A model generated the notes under the pieces. The model was not told where the DNA came from. It saw only the letters and a program-made list of their open reading frames with translations, and did no database searches. DNA of 27,430 bases from JACTMJ01 sp039812845. GTDB lineage: Bacteria; Acidobacteriota; Terriglobia; Bryobacterales; Bryobacteraceae. The stretch is from contig JBDIBK010000052.1 in NCBI GenBank assembly GCA_039812845.1, positions 1 through 27,430 of the forward strand, given 5' to 3'. Each line of letters begins with the position of its first letter. The first letter of the stretch is position 1. Shown here piece by piece: positions 16,033 to 24,135 of the stretch. The translations under genes were made by a program, and so were the position numbers.

Positions 16033-19000
16033 TTGTTCAGCACCTCATCAAGATTCATCAACTGGTTCGCGAGCATGGTATAGGCGGCGAACTCGCCTTC
16101 GGGAAGCGACGGATCGGGCGGTGACGCGCCATGCCGCAGCATGGCATGGGCATCCTGTGGATGCGCCGTGTAATAGACCTTGTAATCTCTGAACGCGCCT
16201 TCCACCAAAGCCATCTCCTTCAGATTGAGGGGCCGGGCCAGCAAATGCCGGGCCATCCGGTTTACGCGCCTGCGAAACGTCGGCTCCTCCTGAAGGCTGC
16301 GCTCGGCCAGCACGCGGGCGGCCTCGAAATATTGGGGATCGTTCATCGTCACCAGGGCCTGCAGCGGGGTGTTGGTGCGCTCCCGATAGACGGTGCAGTT
16401 TTCCCTGGTTGGGGCGTTGAAAATCTCCATCGAAGGCGGCGGCGCGCTGCGCTTCCAGAAGGTGTAGAGGGACCGGCGATAGAGACCTTCTCCCACATCC
16501 GGCTTATAGTGGCGGGTGTTCGAACTCTCCATGGCCACCGCCTCCCAGATGCCTTCCGGCTGATAGGGCCGCACGCTGGGTCCGCCGATCCGGGGCGCGA
16601 GCAAGCCGCTCGCCGAAAGCGCATAGTCCCGCACCTCTTCGGCATCCATGCGGAAGCGCGGACCGCGGCTGAGGAGCCGGTTTTGCGGATCTTTCTCCAG
16701 CTTCTCTGGAGTGGCAATCGCGGCCTGCCGGTACGTGGCCGACATCAGCAATTGCTTGTAAAAGCGCTTCACATCCCAGCCGTGCTCGCGCATATCGATG
16801 GCCATCCAATCGAGCAGCGGCTGGTTGACGGGGGCTTCTCCCTGGCTGCCAAAGTCATCGGCGGTGCGGACGATGCCGGTGCCGAAAACCTCCTGCCACA
16901 TGCGATTGACGGTTACGCGCGCCGTCATCGGGTTGATCTCGCTCATCAGCCATTTGGCCAGACCCAGGCGATTGCGGGGGAGGCTTTGCGGCATGGGCGG
17001 CAGAACGCTGGGCGTGTGCGCCTCCACCCTCTCCCGGCGCTGATCATAAGCGCCGCGGTGAAGCACATGGGCGAAGGGCTTCTGGTCTTCGCGTTCCTGC
17101 ATCACCAGCGTGACCGCTCCATTCGCGGCAATCCTGGCAGCCTCGCGGTTCACTTCGTCCAGAGCGGAGGCAAGCTTGAAATACTCCCCATCCTCTGCGG
17201 TGAGGTAATAGCCGAGGAGCGCTTGCTTCTCGCCGGCATCGAGAGAGTCCGAACTCTTGGCCAGCGCGGCTTCGATGTACGGCCACCCGGCGAGCATCGC
17301 GGCCTCGCTCTCCGAAACGACCCGACGGAACGCCCGGAAATCCGCGATTGCGCCCTTCGGCAGGCCGGAACCCAGCACGAGGGGAACTTTCGCATCAATG
17401 TCGCCGCGCAATTCCTCGGGCTTGATCTGCCTGCCATGAAGCGGCACCGGCAGCCCATTGACATACATGCGCAGACCGGTCTGCATCCGGGAGCCGTCAT
17501 AGCTGACCGTGATGTGATTCCAAACGCCGTTCTTGAACAGCCCCTGACGGTCGGTTCGGAACTCGAGGGAATCCTTCGCGCCGCCGACGAGAATAAAGTT
17601 CACGGTGCGGTCTCCGACGGAGAGCGTCCAGCCCTTGCCCGCCGCGCGAGAATCGCGCCGGGCGGCAATGTTGTAGTTCACGAGTTTCTCCGGCAGGAAA
17701 AACTGCACACTCATGGAGAATGGCTTCTCCGCCTGGAAATCCGGGAAGTTCTCGATGGCCAGGCCCGGATTGTCCTCCGCCGGGAACCAGGCCGCTTTTC
17801 GTCCCGCCACCGGAGACTCACCCAGGCTAAGTGCGGAATTGCCCGCCAGCAGACCAGCGAAACTGGCGGTGTAGAGTTCATCTTCCTTCGCGAGTGGGAT
17901 TGCCGCCGCGACGGGCGCGCGCTTGGCGAGCCAGGCGGCAAATCCCGCGGGGGGCGTGGCCCGCATGGCATCCATCGCTTTCAGCAACTCCCCGCGCTTC
18001 GCCGTCAGCGCAAGCCAGCGCTCGCGGTCCTTCTCGCGGGGCACAACGATGGTGGGCTGGGTGTCGTAGACGTTCTCATCGTAGACGTGCTGGGTCGTGT
18101 TCCGAAAGAAAGCGCCGAGGGCGTAAAAGTCCGCGGCCTTGATGGGGTCGAACTTGTGATCGTGGCAGGTGGCGCAACCGACGGTCATCCCGAGCCAGAC
18201 GGCGCCCACGGTGTCGGCGCGATCCTTGGCGTAGATCTCTTCATATTCGTCTTCGATAATGCCCGCTTCGTTGGTGGTGACGCCGCAGCGCTGGAAGCCC
18301 GTCGCGATGCGCTGATCGAGTGTGGGGTTGGGCAGCATGTCGCCGGCCAGTTGTTCCAGCGTGAACTGGTCAAAGGGCATGTTGCGGTTGTAGGCCGCGA
18401 TCACCCAGTCGCGATAGGGCCAGATCTCGCGGTAGTTATCGATATGGATGCCGTGTGTGTCGGCGTAGCGGGCGGCATCGAGCCAATAGCGGGCGCGATG
18501 CTCGCCATAGTGCGGAGAGGCGAAATACCGGTCCACCATCTTCTCGTAGGCATTCGGCGTCTTGTCGTTCAGGAAGGCCTCGACCTCAATGGGCCGGGGC
18601 GGCAGGCCGGTGAGATCGAGGGCAACGCGCCGGATGAGCGTGCGCTTGTCGGCTTCCGGAGCGGGTGCCAGCCCTTCGGCCTCCAGCCGCGCCAGCACGA
18701 AGCGGTCAATCGCGTTGCGCACCCAGGTTTCGCTCTTCACAGCCGGGGGCGCCTGCTTCACGGGCGCTTTCCAAGCCCAGTGCTCTTCCCATTTCGCACC
18801 CTGGTTGATCCAGCGCCGGACGGCATCGATCTGCTCCGGCTTCAAATCCTTGTGCGCGAACGGGGGCGGCATCCGTTTGGCGGCCACAGGCTCTGAAATG
18901 CGCTTGTAGAGCAGGCTCTCTTCGGCCTTTCCTGGAACGATGAGCGGGCCGTTCTTTCGGGTGGCGAACGCCTCCTCCTTGAGATCAAAGCGGAGCTTCA

Positions 19001-19187
19001 CCATGCGGGAGCTGATATCCGGGCCGTGGCAGGCAAAGCAATGGTCCGAGAGCAGCGGGCGGATCTCCCGCTGGAAATCGACCGGCTTCTCTCCAACCGC
19101 CGGAGCGGATTGCGCGAGAGGGATGAGGCCCTTCCCGGCAAACAGGGAAACCGCAAGGGCGAACGCACTCACAAGAAATTTCGACAT
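16029..19187 (-). CDS. Planctomycete-type cytochrome c / DUF1549 / LamG / DUF1553 exported protein
   Basis: This 1052-residue protein starts at 19187 (MSKFLVSAFALAVSLFAGKG, a normal signal peptide); a longer frame reaches 19301 without signal. Order: PSCyt1 cytochrome domain with heme motif CFACH (Cys50, Cys53, His54); DUF1549 (about 156-362) containing a second CxxCH, CATCH (338-342); a LamG/concanavalin-like domain (about 435-632) with GVWNHITVSYDG and MYVNGLPVPLHG; then DUF1553 (about 750-1010) with NRMWQEVFGTGIV. It should be a periplasmic, possibly diheme, electron-transfer or carbohydrate-related protein. It is the first gene of an operon with the DUF1501 gene, overlapping by four bases (ATGA). 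A promoter is visible upstream. The family is well known by sequence but its chemistry is undetermined. Confidence 0.9.
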   Translation of the reverse strand: MSKFLVSAFALAVSLFAGKGLIPLAQSAPAVGEKPVDFQREIRPLLSDHCFACHGPDISSRMVKLRFDLKEEAFATRKNGPLIVPGKAEESLLYKRISEPVAAKRMPPPFAHKDLKPEQIDAVRRWINQGAKWEEHWAWKAPVKQAPPAVKSETWVRNAIDRFVLARLEAEGLAPAPEADKRTLIRRVALDLTGLPPRPIEVEAFLNDKTPNAYEKMVDRYFASPHYGEHRARYWLDAARYADTHGIHIDNYREIWPYRDWVIAAYNRNMPFDQFTLEQLAGDMLPNPTLDQRIATGFQRCGVTTNEAGIIEDEYEEIYAKDRADTVGAVWLGMTVGCATCHDHKFDPIKAADFYALGAFFRNTTQHVYDENVYDTQPTIVVPREKDRERWLALTAKRGELLKAMDAMRATPPAGFAAWLAKRAPVAAAIPLAKEDELYTASFAGLLAGNSALSLGESPVAGRKAAWFPAEDNPGLAIENFPDFQAEKPFSMSVQFFLPEKLVNYNIAARRDSRAAGKGWTLSVGDRTVNFILVGGAKDSLEFRTDRQGLFKNGVWNHITVSYDGSRMQTGLRMYVNGLPVPLHGRQIKPEELRGDIDAKVPLVLGSGLPKGAIADFRAFRRVVSESEAAMLAGWPYIEAALAKSSDSLDAGEKQALLGYYLTAEDGEYFKLASALDEVNREAARIAANGAVTLVMQEREDQKPFAHVLHRGAYDQRRERVEAHTPSVLPPMPQSLPRNRLGLAKWLMSEINPMTARVTVNRMWQEVFGTGIVRTADDFGSQGEAPVNQPLLDWMAIDMREHGWDVKRFYKQLLMSATYRQAAIATPEKLEKDPQNRLLSRGPRFRMDAEEVRDYALSASGLLAPRIGGPSVRPYQPEGIWEAVAMESSNTRHYKPDVGEGLYRRSLYTFWKRSAPPPSMEIFNAPTRENCTVYRERTNTPLQALVTMNDPQYFEAARVLAERSLQEEPTFRRRVNRMARHLLARPLNLKEMALVEGAFRDYKVYYTAHPQDAHAMLRHGASPPDPSLPEGEFAAYTMLANQLMNLDEVLNK

Positions 19188-19235
19188 AGTCACCCAGCGC
19201 CAGATTGAAGGCGAAAGACCCAGTTGGATTGCCCG

Positions 19236-19264
19236 ATTATATTGATCTTGAGAGATGGGGGCAA
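19236..19264 (-). promoter_or_regulatory. Promoter of the cytochrome/DUF1549-DUF1501 operon
   Basis: On the minus strand TTGCCC (19264-19259) and a perfect TATAAT (19241-19236) are spaced by 17 bases. Transcription would begin near 19229 and give a leader of about 42 bases before the ATG at 19187. This is the best sigma-70-type promoter in the window. Confidence 0.6.
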
Positions 19265-19330
19265 GCGTCTTCCACGCGCTTTTTGCGCGGAGGCGGCGCA
19301 AATGGGGGTGCCGGCAAACCAGCGCGCGTG

Positions 19331-19359
19331 TTGCGTGGACGCACGGGTAACAATAGATT
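19331..19359 (+). promoter_or_regulatory. Candidate promoter of the peptide symporter gene
   Basis: TTGCGT (19331-19336) and TAGATT (19354-19359) are spaced by 17 bases, with matches of three and four out of six to the consensus. The predicted transcript starts near 19366, about 70 bases before the ATG at 19439. It lies back to back with the operon promoter at 19236-19264. Confidence 0.35.
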
Positions 19360-19438
19360 AGATGGATGAACTAGGTCCCTCCACATCCTCCTCCCCATTC
19401 CCCAACGAAACAAGAATCCCCGAAGGTAATACGAATCC

Positions 19439-20950
19439 ATGAGCGACATTGCAAACTCCGGCGGCACCAGTCTGGGCGATCCCAAGTGGGACAAGGCGTT
19501 TTTCGGCCACCCGCGCGGCCTCTCCACCCTCTTCTTCACGGAGATGTGGGAGCGCTTCAGCTACTACGGAATGCGGGCGCTCCTCATCCTCTTTATGACG
19601 GCTTCGCTCGACCACGGCGGGATGGGCTTCGACGTCGTGAAGGCGGGCGCCATCTACGGGCTCTATACCGGGATGGTCTACCTGCTGACTCTGCCGGGCG
19701 GCTGGATCGCCGATAACATCCTCGGCCAGCGGAAGGCAGTGTTTCTTGGAGGAGTTCTGATCGCCACCGGGCACTTCATTCTTTCCGTGCCGACACAGAA
19801 CCTCTTCTATTACGGCCTGATGGTGATCGCCCCCGGCGTGGGACTGCTGAAGCCGAACGTGAGCGCCATGGTGGGCCAGCTTTATCAGAAGACCGACGCA
19901 CGGCGCGATGCGGGCTTTTCTATCTACTACATGGGCATCAATATCGGGGCATTTCTTTCCCCCCTGGTCTGCGGCTACGTGGGCCAGAGGGTCGATTGGC
20001 ACATGGGCTTTATGATCGGCGGCATCGGGATGGTGCTGGGGCTGGTCCAGTTCGCACTGGGCAGAAGTTTCCTCGGCGACGCCGGCATTACGCCCCCCGG
20101 CGCGAAGACGCCCGAGGCGTTGGCGATGGCGAAAAAGCGCGGCTTCGTTGCCGGTCTGGTTCTCGCGGGGCTTATCGGCGCGGCCATCATCCTGGCCAAC
20201 GCCGGGATGATCGAAATCTCGCCGGAAAGCGTGTCGAACGCCTTCGGATTGCTGCTGTTCCTGGTGACGGTTGCCTTCTTCACCTGGCTCTTCGGCTTCA
20301 ACACCTGGACCACGGGCGAGCGCAACAAGCTGATTGTGGTGGGGATTTTCTTTGTCGCGACGATCTTCTTTTTCAGCGCCTTTGAACAGGCCGGCTCCAC
20401 GCTGAACCTGTTCGCGGAACGAGACTCGAACAATACCTTCCTCGGAATGAGTTTCCCGGCAAGCTGGTACCAGAGCCTCAACGCGCTGTTCATTATTGCG
20501 CTGGCGCCCGTGTTCGCCTGGCTCTGGATCTGGCTGGGATCGAAAGAGCCATCGAGCCCCACGAAGTTCGCGTGCGGATTGCTTTTTGTGAGCCTCGGCT
20601 TCGCGGTGATGATCTTCGCCGCGCTGGCGGCCGGAAACGGAACCCTGGTGAGCCCGATGTGGCTGGTGGCGACCTACCTGCTGCACACCATCGGCGAACT
20701 GTGCCTGAGCCCGGTTGGCCTGAGCGCGATGACGAAGCTCGCCCCGGAGCGGGTGACCGGACTGGTGATGGGCGTCTGGTTCTTGGGCCCCTCGATCGCC
20801 AACTACGTCAGCGGGCGACTGGCCGGATTCTATGAATCGATGCCACTTTGGCAGTTGTTCGGCTTCGTCACGGTGTTTTCGCTGGGGAGCGCGGTCGTGA
20901 TGGCGCTGCTGGTGCCGTGGGCCCGGCGGCTCATGGGCGAAGTGCGGTAA
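19439..20950 (+). CDS. POT/PTR2 family proton-dependent oligopeptide symporter
   Basis: This 503-residue major facilitator protein belongs to the POT (PTR2) family, which imports di- and tripeptides with protons across the inner membrane. The proton-coupling motif ExxERFxYYG is intact as EMWERFSYYG (35-44), and the second family signature is seen in YYMGINIGAFLSPLVCGY. The rest is a run of hydrophobic helices; the length fits the 14-helix bacterial members, and a long polar break (about residues 215-235) separates the two helix bundles. The start is the first ATG before the motif; the ribosome binding site is weak (AAGG, 12 bases away). It is transcribed away from the cytochrome operon. The following gene codes for a sigma-54 activator, about 180 bases downstream. 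Substrate range is inferred from the family only. Confidence 0.92.
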   Translation: MSDIANSGGTSLGDPKWDKAFFGHPRGLSTLFFTEMWERFSYYGMRALLILFMTASLDHGGMGFDVVKAGAIYGLYTGMVYLLTLPGGWIADNILGQRKAVFLGGVLIATGHFILSVPTQNLFYYGLMVIAPGVGLLKPNVSAMVGQLYQKTDARRDAGFSIYYMGINIGAFLSPLVCGYVGQRVDWHMGFMIGGIGMVLGLVQFALGRSFLGDAGITPPGAKTPEALAMAKKRGFVAGLVLAGLIGAAIILANAGMIEISPESVSNAFGLLLFLVTVAFFTWLFGFNTWTTGERNKLIVVGIFFVATIFFFSAFEQAGSTLNLFAERDSNNTFLGMSFPASWYQSLNALFIIALAPVFAWLWIWLGSKEPSSPTKFACGLLFVSLGFAVMIFAALAAGNGTLVSPMWLVATYLLHTIGELCLSPVGLSAMTKLAPERVTGLVMGVWFLGPSIANYVSGRLAGFYESMPLWQLFGFVTVFSLGSAVVMALLVPWARRLMGEVR

Positions 20951-21050
20951 CGCGAATCTATCGGCATGCGACGGAGATCCTTTAGGGTATTTGAGAGCAT
21001 GCTTTCGGGCCGCTCTGGGACTGATTCTCCAGAAAGTAAGGCAAACCTCG

Positions 21051-21056
21051 TATAAC
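21051..21056 (+). promoter_or_regulatory. Possible -10 element before the sigma-54 activator gene
   Basis: TATAAC at 21051-21056 matches five of six -10 positions and lies about 78 bases before the preferred start at 21134. No acceptable -35 is found at the right spacing and no -24/-12 sigma-54 site is visible, so the call is weak. Confidence 0.25.
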
Positions 21057-21133
21057 CCTTTTTCGCCATCCAGCCGATGGTTGCGAGAGAACGGCTTAGC
21101 GGGGAGTGCCCGCTGGGGCCGTTTCTTTCCGTA

Positions 21134-22513
21134 ATGCGACTGCTTTGGCTTAGAAACGGCGACTTCACCGGCGCGGAACGCGCTCTTATCGATGCATTCC
21201 CGGAAGCGATCATCGAGTATGCGCATCAGCCCGGAGAGATCGCGGCACTTCTTACTCGAACCGTATTCGATGCAGCGTTTGCTTCCGGCGCTTGGAGCCG
21301 GGAGCAGTTGCTGGAGGCGCTTTGGCAACTGAGCGAGGCGCGCCTGCCGCTGACGGTCTGGCTGGCGGAGACTTCCGTTGAAGAGAGCGCGGCGCTGGCA
21401 CGGGCAGGGGCCTTTGCCGTTTTCGCCCCGGAGACTCCCGCAGCCCAACTGGTGGACGCGCTCGAGCGCGCGGCGGTGGAATCGGGGATCGAACGGACAA
21501 CGCGGGAGGCGGTGGCGGCTGCCGGGAGCGGGTGGCGCAAGGATCTGGTGGGCCGCAGCCGGGCGATGTTCGCCGTATGCAACCTGATCGAACTGGTGGG
21601 AGACAGGCGCTCCACGGTGCTGGTGACGGGGGAAACCGGCACCGGAAAGGAAGTGGTGGCACGCGCCATTCATCGGGCGGGCCAGCGCTCCCGGAAACCC
21701 TGGGTGGCGATCAACTGTTCCGCGCTCCCGGAATCGCTTCTAGAGGCGGAGCTTTTCGGCCATACCAAGGGCGCGTTTACCGGAGCGGTGGGCGCGCGGA
21801 TGGGGCGGTTTGAGGAAGCGCATCAGGGCACGATTTTTCTGGATGAGATCGGCGATATGCCGCTCGACCTGCAGGCCAAGCTGTTGCGTGTGCTGCAGGA
21901 GCGCGAAATCCAGCGAATTGGATCTTCGCAGACCATTCCCGTGGATGTGCGCGTGGTGGCCGCCACCAACGTGGACCTTGCCCAGCGTGTGCGCGAGGGG
22001 AAATTCCGGGAAGATCTCTTCTACCGCCTGAACGTCGTCCCGATCTCCATTCCGCCGCTGCGGGACCGCATGAGCGACGTTCCGCTGCTGGCCCAGACCT
22101 TCGTGGAAAAGACCTGCTTCTACGAGGGGATTCCGCGCAAGCGAATCCTGCAGGACGCCATGCACCATCTCTGCACGTACCACTGGCCGGGGAATGTGCG
22201 GCAACTCGAAAACGTCATGGAAATGGCGGTGGTGCTCAGCGGCGACCGGGAGGTGCTGCTGCCGGGAGATTTCCGGATGCCATCGCGATCCCGAGACCGC
22301 GAAAGCGCGGGGCTGCCCGCCGCCCCCGGCGCGACGCCAAAGCTCCCCGAAGACGGGCTCGATTTTGAAGCTACCGTCTCCGCGCTGGAGCGGGCATTGC
22401 TGATGCAGGCACTTGACCGGAGCAAGGGAAACAAACGCGCCGCCGCGGAACTGCTGCGGCTGAAGCGCACCACGCTGACGGCGAAGATCAAGAGCCTGGA
22501 ACTGGCGTCGTAG
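21134..22513 (+). CDS. Sigma-54-dependent Fis-family activator with a degenerate receiver domain
   Basis: The 459-residue protein (from ATG 21134; an in-frame ATG at 21077 adds 19 residues ahead of the first strand) has three parts. Residues 1-115 look like a response-regulator receiver by strand/helix pattern, but the phosphoacceptor position after FDAAFA is Ser51 and the conserved Lys before the cis-proline is Ala98 (FAPETP). The AAA+ domain (about 136-365) has Walker A GETGTGKE (166-173), the sigma-54 loop GAFTGA (213-218), Walker B TIFLDE and the REDLFYRLN arginine-finger region. A Fis-type helix-turn-helix closes it (KGNKRAAAELLRLKRTTLTAKI). It should remodel RNA polymerase-sigma-54 and activate promoters, probably without phosphorylation control. 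No histidine kinase is adjacent. Target genes are unknown; it is convergent with the ThyX-like gene 24 bases downstream. Confidence 0.9.
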   Translation: MRLLWLRNGDFTGAERALIDAFPEAIIEYAHQPGEIAALLTRTVFDAAFASGAWSREQLLEALWQLSEARLPLTVWLAETSVEESAALARAGAFAVFAPETPAAQLVDALERAAVESGIERTTREAVAAAGSGWRKDLVGRSRAMFAVCNLIELVGDRRSTVLVTGETGTGKEVVARAIHRAGQRSRKPWVAINCSALPESLLEAELFGHTKGAFTGAVGARMGRFEEAHQGTIFLDEIGDMPLDLQAKLLRVLQEREIQRIGSSQTIPVDVRVVAATNVDLAQRVREGKFREDLFYRLNVVPISIPPLRDRMSDVPLLAQTFVEKTCFYEGIPRKRILQDAMHHLCTYHWPGNVRQLENVMEMAVVLSGDREVLLPGDFRMPSRSRDRESAGLPAAPGATPKLPEDGLDFEATVSALERALLMQALDRSKGNKRAAAELLRLKRTTLTAKIKSLELAS

Positions 22514-22537
22514 CGCGCTTCGCTTCGGCGGCGGCCG

Positions 22538-23992
22538 CTAACGGGTGAGGGGATCTTCGATCTCCGGCGATGTGGCATCCATCCACTCGCCCAGTACCGG
22601 CTCCATCTGGCGCATCTTCTCGCGCATCCGCCAGGCGATATTGCGGTAACTGAAGTGGCCTTTCACGCCGCTGCGCAGCTTGGCGATATACTCCGCTTCG
22701 GCAAAATCCATGCGGAAGAGAAAGCGCGCCCGGCAGCCGAAAGGCAGCAGGTATTCGCTAGCCGGTGCGGGCAACTGCCGGGCCGCGGCCAGCGCCGCTT
22801 CGATCGCCGCATGGTAACGGTCCGCCAAGCCGGCTTCCTCGAGCAGGGCGGGCGTCTCATAGCCGAGCGAAGCGCGCGTATCGAGAGCCGCCGTATACTC
22901 CTGCCGGAACTGCTGGCAGCGGCGGTGGCGATGCAGGTCGCGGTAAGCGCCGATATCCATCACGATGTCGAACACGTAGGGCGCGTTGCGAAAGGCACGG
23001 GGCAGTTCGTCGAAGCGCCCCCGGCTCGCAAGCGCTGTCGCGGTCACGTCGCGCAGTTTGGCCTCCGGCCAGGAGGCGGCCAGGCCGTAGAGCCGCCGGA
23101 ACGGCAGGCTGCACACCGGGTAAAGCAGGGTGGCCACGATGTCCGGGAGGCTTCGCTCCGGCTTGAGCAGGTCCACGTGTTCGGTGAAGGATGCGTTTTC
23201 CCTGGGCAGATTCGTTTCCGCCCAAGCCCGCAGCGCCTGGCGGGAAGCGGGTTCAAACGCATCCGCATCGACGTACTTAGCGAGGGTGGGGGCTGCCGCC
23301 TCCACCGGGTCGCCCGGCGCGAGGGTACAGACTTCCGGCGAGGCGCAGGCCGCGCCTGCCTCCTCACCGATTTCGCGAAGTTCCGGGTAGCGCGACGCTT
23401 TCATGCGACGAATCTGGCGTTCCAGCGTGCGGATGCTGGTAACTTGCCCGATGTTGGTGGGGATGCCCCAGAAGAGCAGATACCGCGCCACGTCAAAGGC
23501 CCGCGCCGCCAGGCTGCGTTCGTAAGCGCCGGCTTTCATTTCTTCTGGCTTCGGGAGCTTCGCCTTCAGATGCGCGAAGGCGCCGGCGTGGATCTCTTCA
23601 TAGGCGGCAAGCAGAGCGTTCGCCGCTTTCAGGTAGAACTCCCGCTGTTCGGCATCGAGGCCCGGCGGCACGACCACACCGACTTTCGAGAAATCCTGGT
23701 AGCGCGTCGATTTCGCCTGCCCGTCCCAGAGCTGCTCGTCCTCAATCTCGGTGGCAACCAGTTCGGAGATCCCCTCAAAACAGACCGCGAGATGGCCGAG
23801 ATCGGCGATAGAGGCGTGCCCGTACTGGAAGTAGAAACTCTCAAGAAACTTCTGCGAATCGTGCGTCCGCACCCATTCGAGGGATTCCCGGATGCTGTCG
23901 GCGGAACGGCTATAGCGCGCCAGCGCGTAGGCCACCTTCTCCGGCGGCATGGGTGCGAGCGGGATCACCCGCGGATGTTTCGAATCGGACAT
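22538..23992 (-). CDS. Long double-domain FAD-dependent thymidylate synthase (ThyX)-like protein
   Basis: This 484-residue protein looks like two ThyX-type units in tandem, about twice the usual 220-250 residues. The N-terminal half has YGHASIADLGHL (57-68) and keeps the second half of the ThyX signature as KSTRY (94-98), but the Arg-His-Arg part reads Asp-Glu-Gln (85-87). The C-terminal half keeps RHR (355-357, in LHRHRRCQQF) and loses the Ser/Asn/Ser/Arg positions (Gln360, Phe362, Glu365, Thr367). True ThyX makes dTMP from dUMP using FAD, NADPH and methylenetetrahydrofolate. Whether this version still does is uncertain; it may be a diverged flavoprotein. The start at 23992 begins just before the conserved region, though no strong ribosome binding site is visible; upstream codons of the open frame fall in a tandem repeat. 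It follows the M14 peptidase gene in the same direction. Confidence 0.75.
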   Translation of the reverse strand: MSDSKHPRVIPLAPMPPEKVAYALARYSRSADSIRESLEWVRTHDSQKFLESFYFQYGHASIADLGHLAVCFEGISELVATEIEDEQLWDGQAKSTRYQDFSKVGVVVPPGLDAEQREFYLKAANALLAAYEEIHAGAFAHLKAKLPKPEEMKAGAYERSLAARAFDVARYLLFWGIPTNIGQVTSIRTLERQIRRMKASRYPELREIGEEAGAACASPEVCTLAPGDPVEAAAPTLAKYVDADAFEPASRQALRAWAETNLPRENASFTEHVDLLKPERSLPDIVATLLYPVCSLPFRRLYGLAASWPEAKLRDVTATALASRGRFDELPRAFRNAPYVFDIVMDIGAYRDLHRHRRCQQFRQEYTAALDTRASLGYETPALLEEAGLADRYHAAIEAALAAARQLPAPASEYLLPFGCRARFLFRMDFAEAEYIAKLRSGVKGHFSYRNIAWRMREKMRQMEPVLGEWMDATSPEIEDPLTR

Positions 23993-24012
23993 GAATTGTT
24001 CAGGATATCCCA

Positions 24013-24056
24013 ACGGCGCGGCCTGATTCCTCCCACGGCGCGGCTTGGTTCCTCCC
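24013..24056. repeat. Two tandem copies of a 22-base unit upstream of the ThyX-like gene
   Basis: Bases 24013-24034 and 24035-24056 are adjacent copies of a 22-base unit beginning ACGGCGCGGC and ending TTCCTCCC, differing at two positions. A third copy starts (ACGGC) and breaks off. They lie 21-64 bases upstream of the start at 23992, where a promoter or leader would be. Replication slippage or duplicated operator sites are both possible. Confidence 0.7.
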
Positions 24057-24135
24057 ACGGCCGCAGCGCGCATCCGCCCTCGCCCCTTCGTGTTGCGGGG
24101 AGCATCGTCTCAGGCCGACGGAAGCGGCCGAGCGC

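Noticed and set aside
16131..18896. A 921-codon open frame on the plus strand opposite the cytochrome/DUF1549 gene
   Set aside because: It is a mirror of a GC-rich gene. The translation is His/Arg/Gly/Gln-rich with no domain, while the minus strand has clear PSCyt1, DUF1549, LamG and DUF1553 motifs.
20951..21133. A sigma-54 (-24/-12) promoter between the peptide symporter and activator genes
   Set aside because: No TGGC-N8-TTGC-like pair with GG and GC at proper spacing could be found in the gap.
19358..21673. A 771-codon open frame on the minus strand opposite the peptide symporter and activator genes
   Set aside because: It spans two unrelated plus-strand genes and the intergenic region, and its His/Gln/Arg-rich translation has no recognisable motif.
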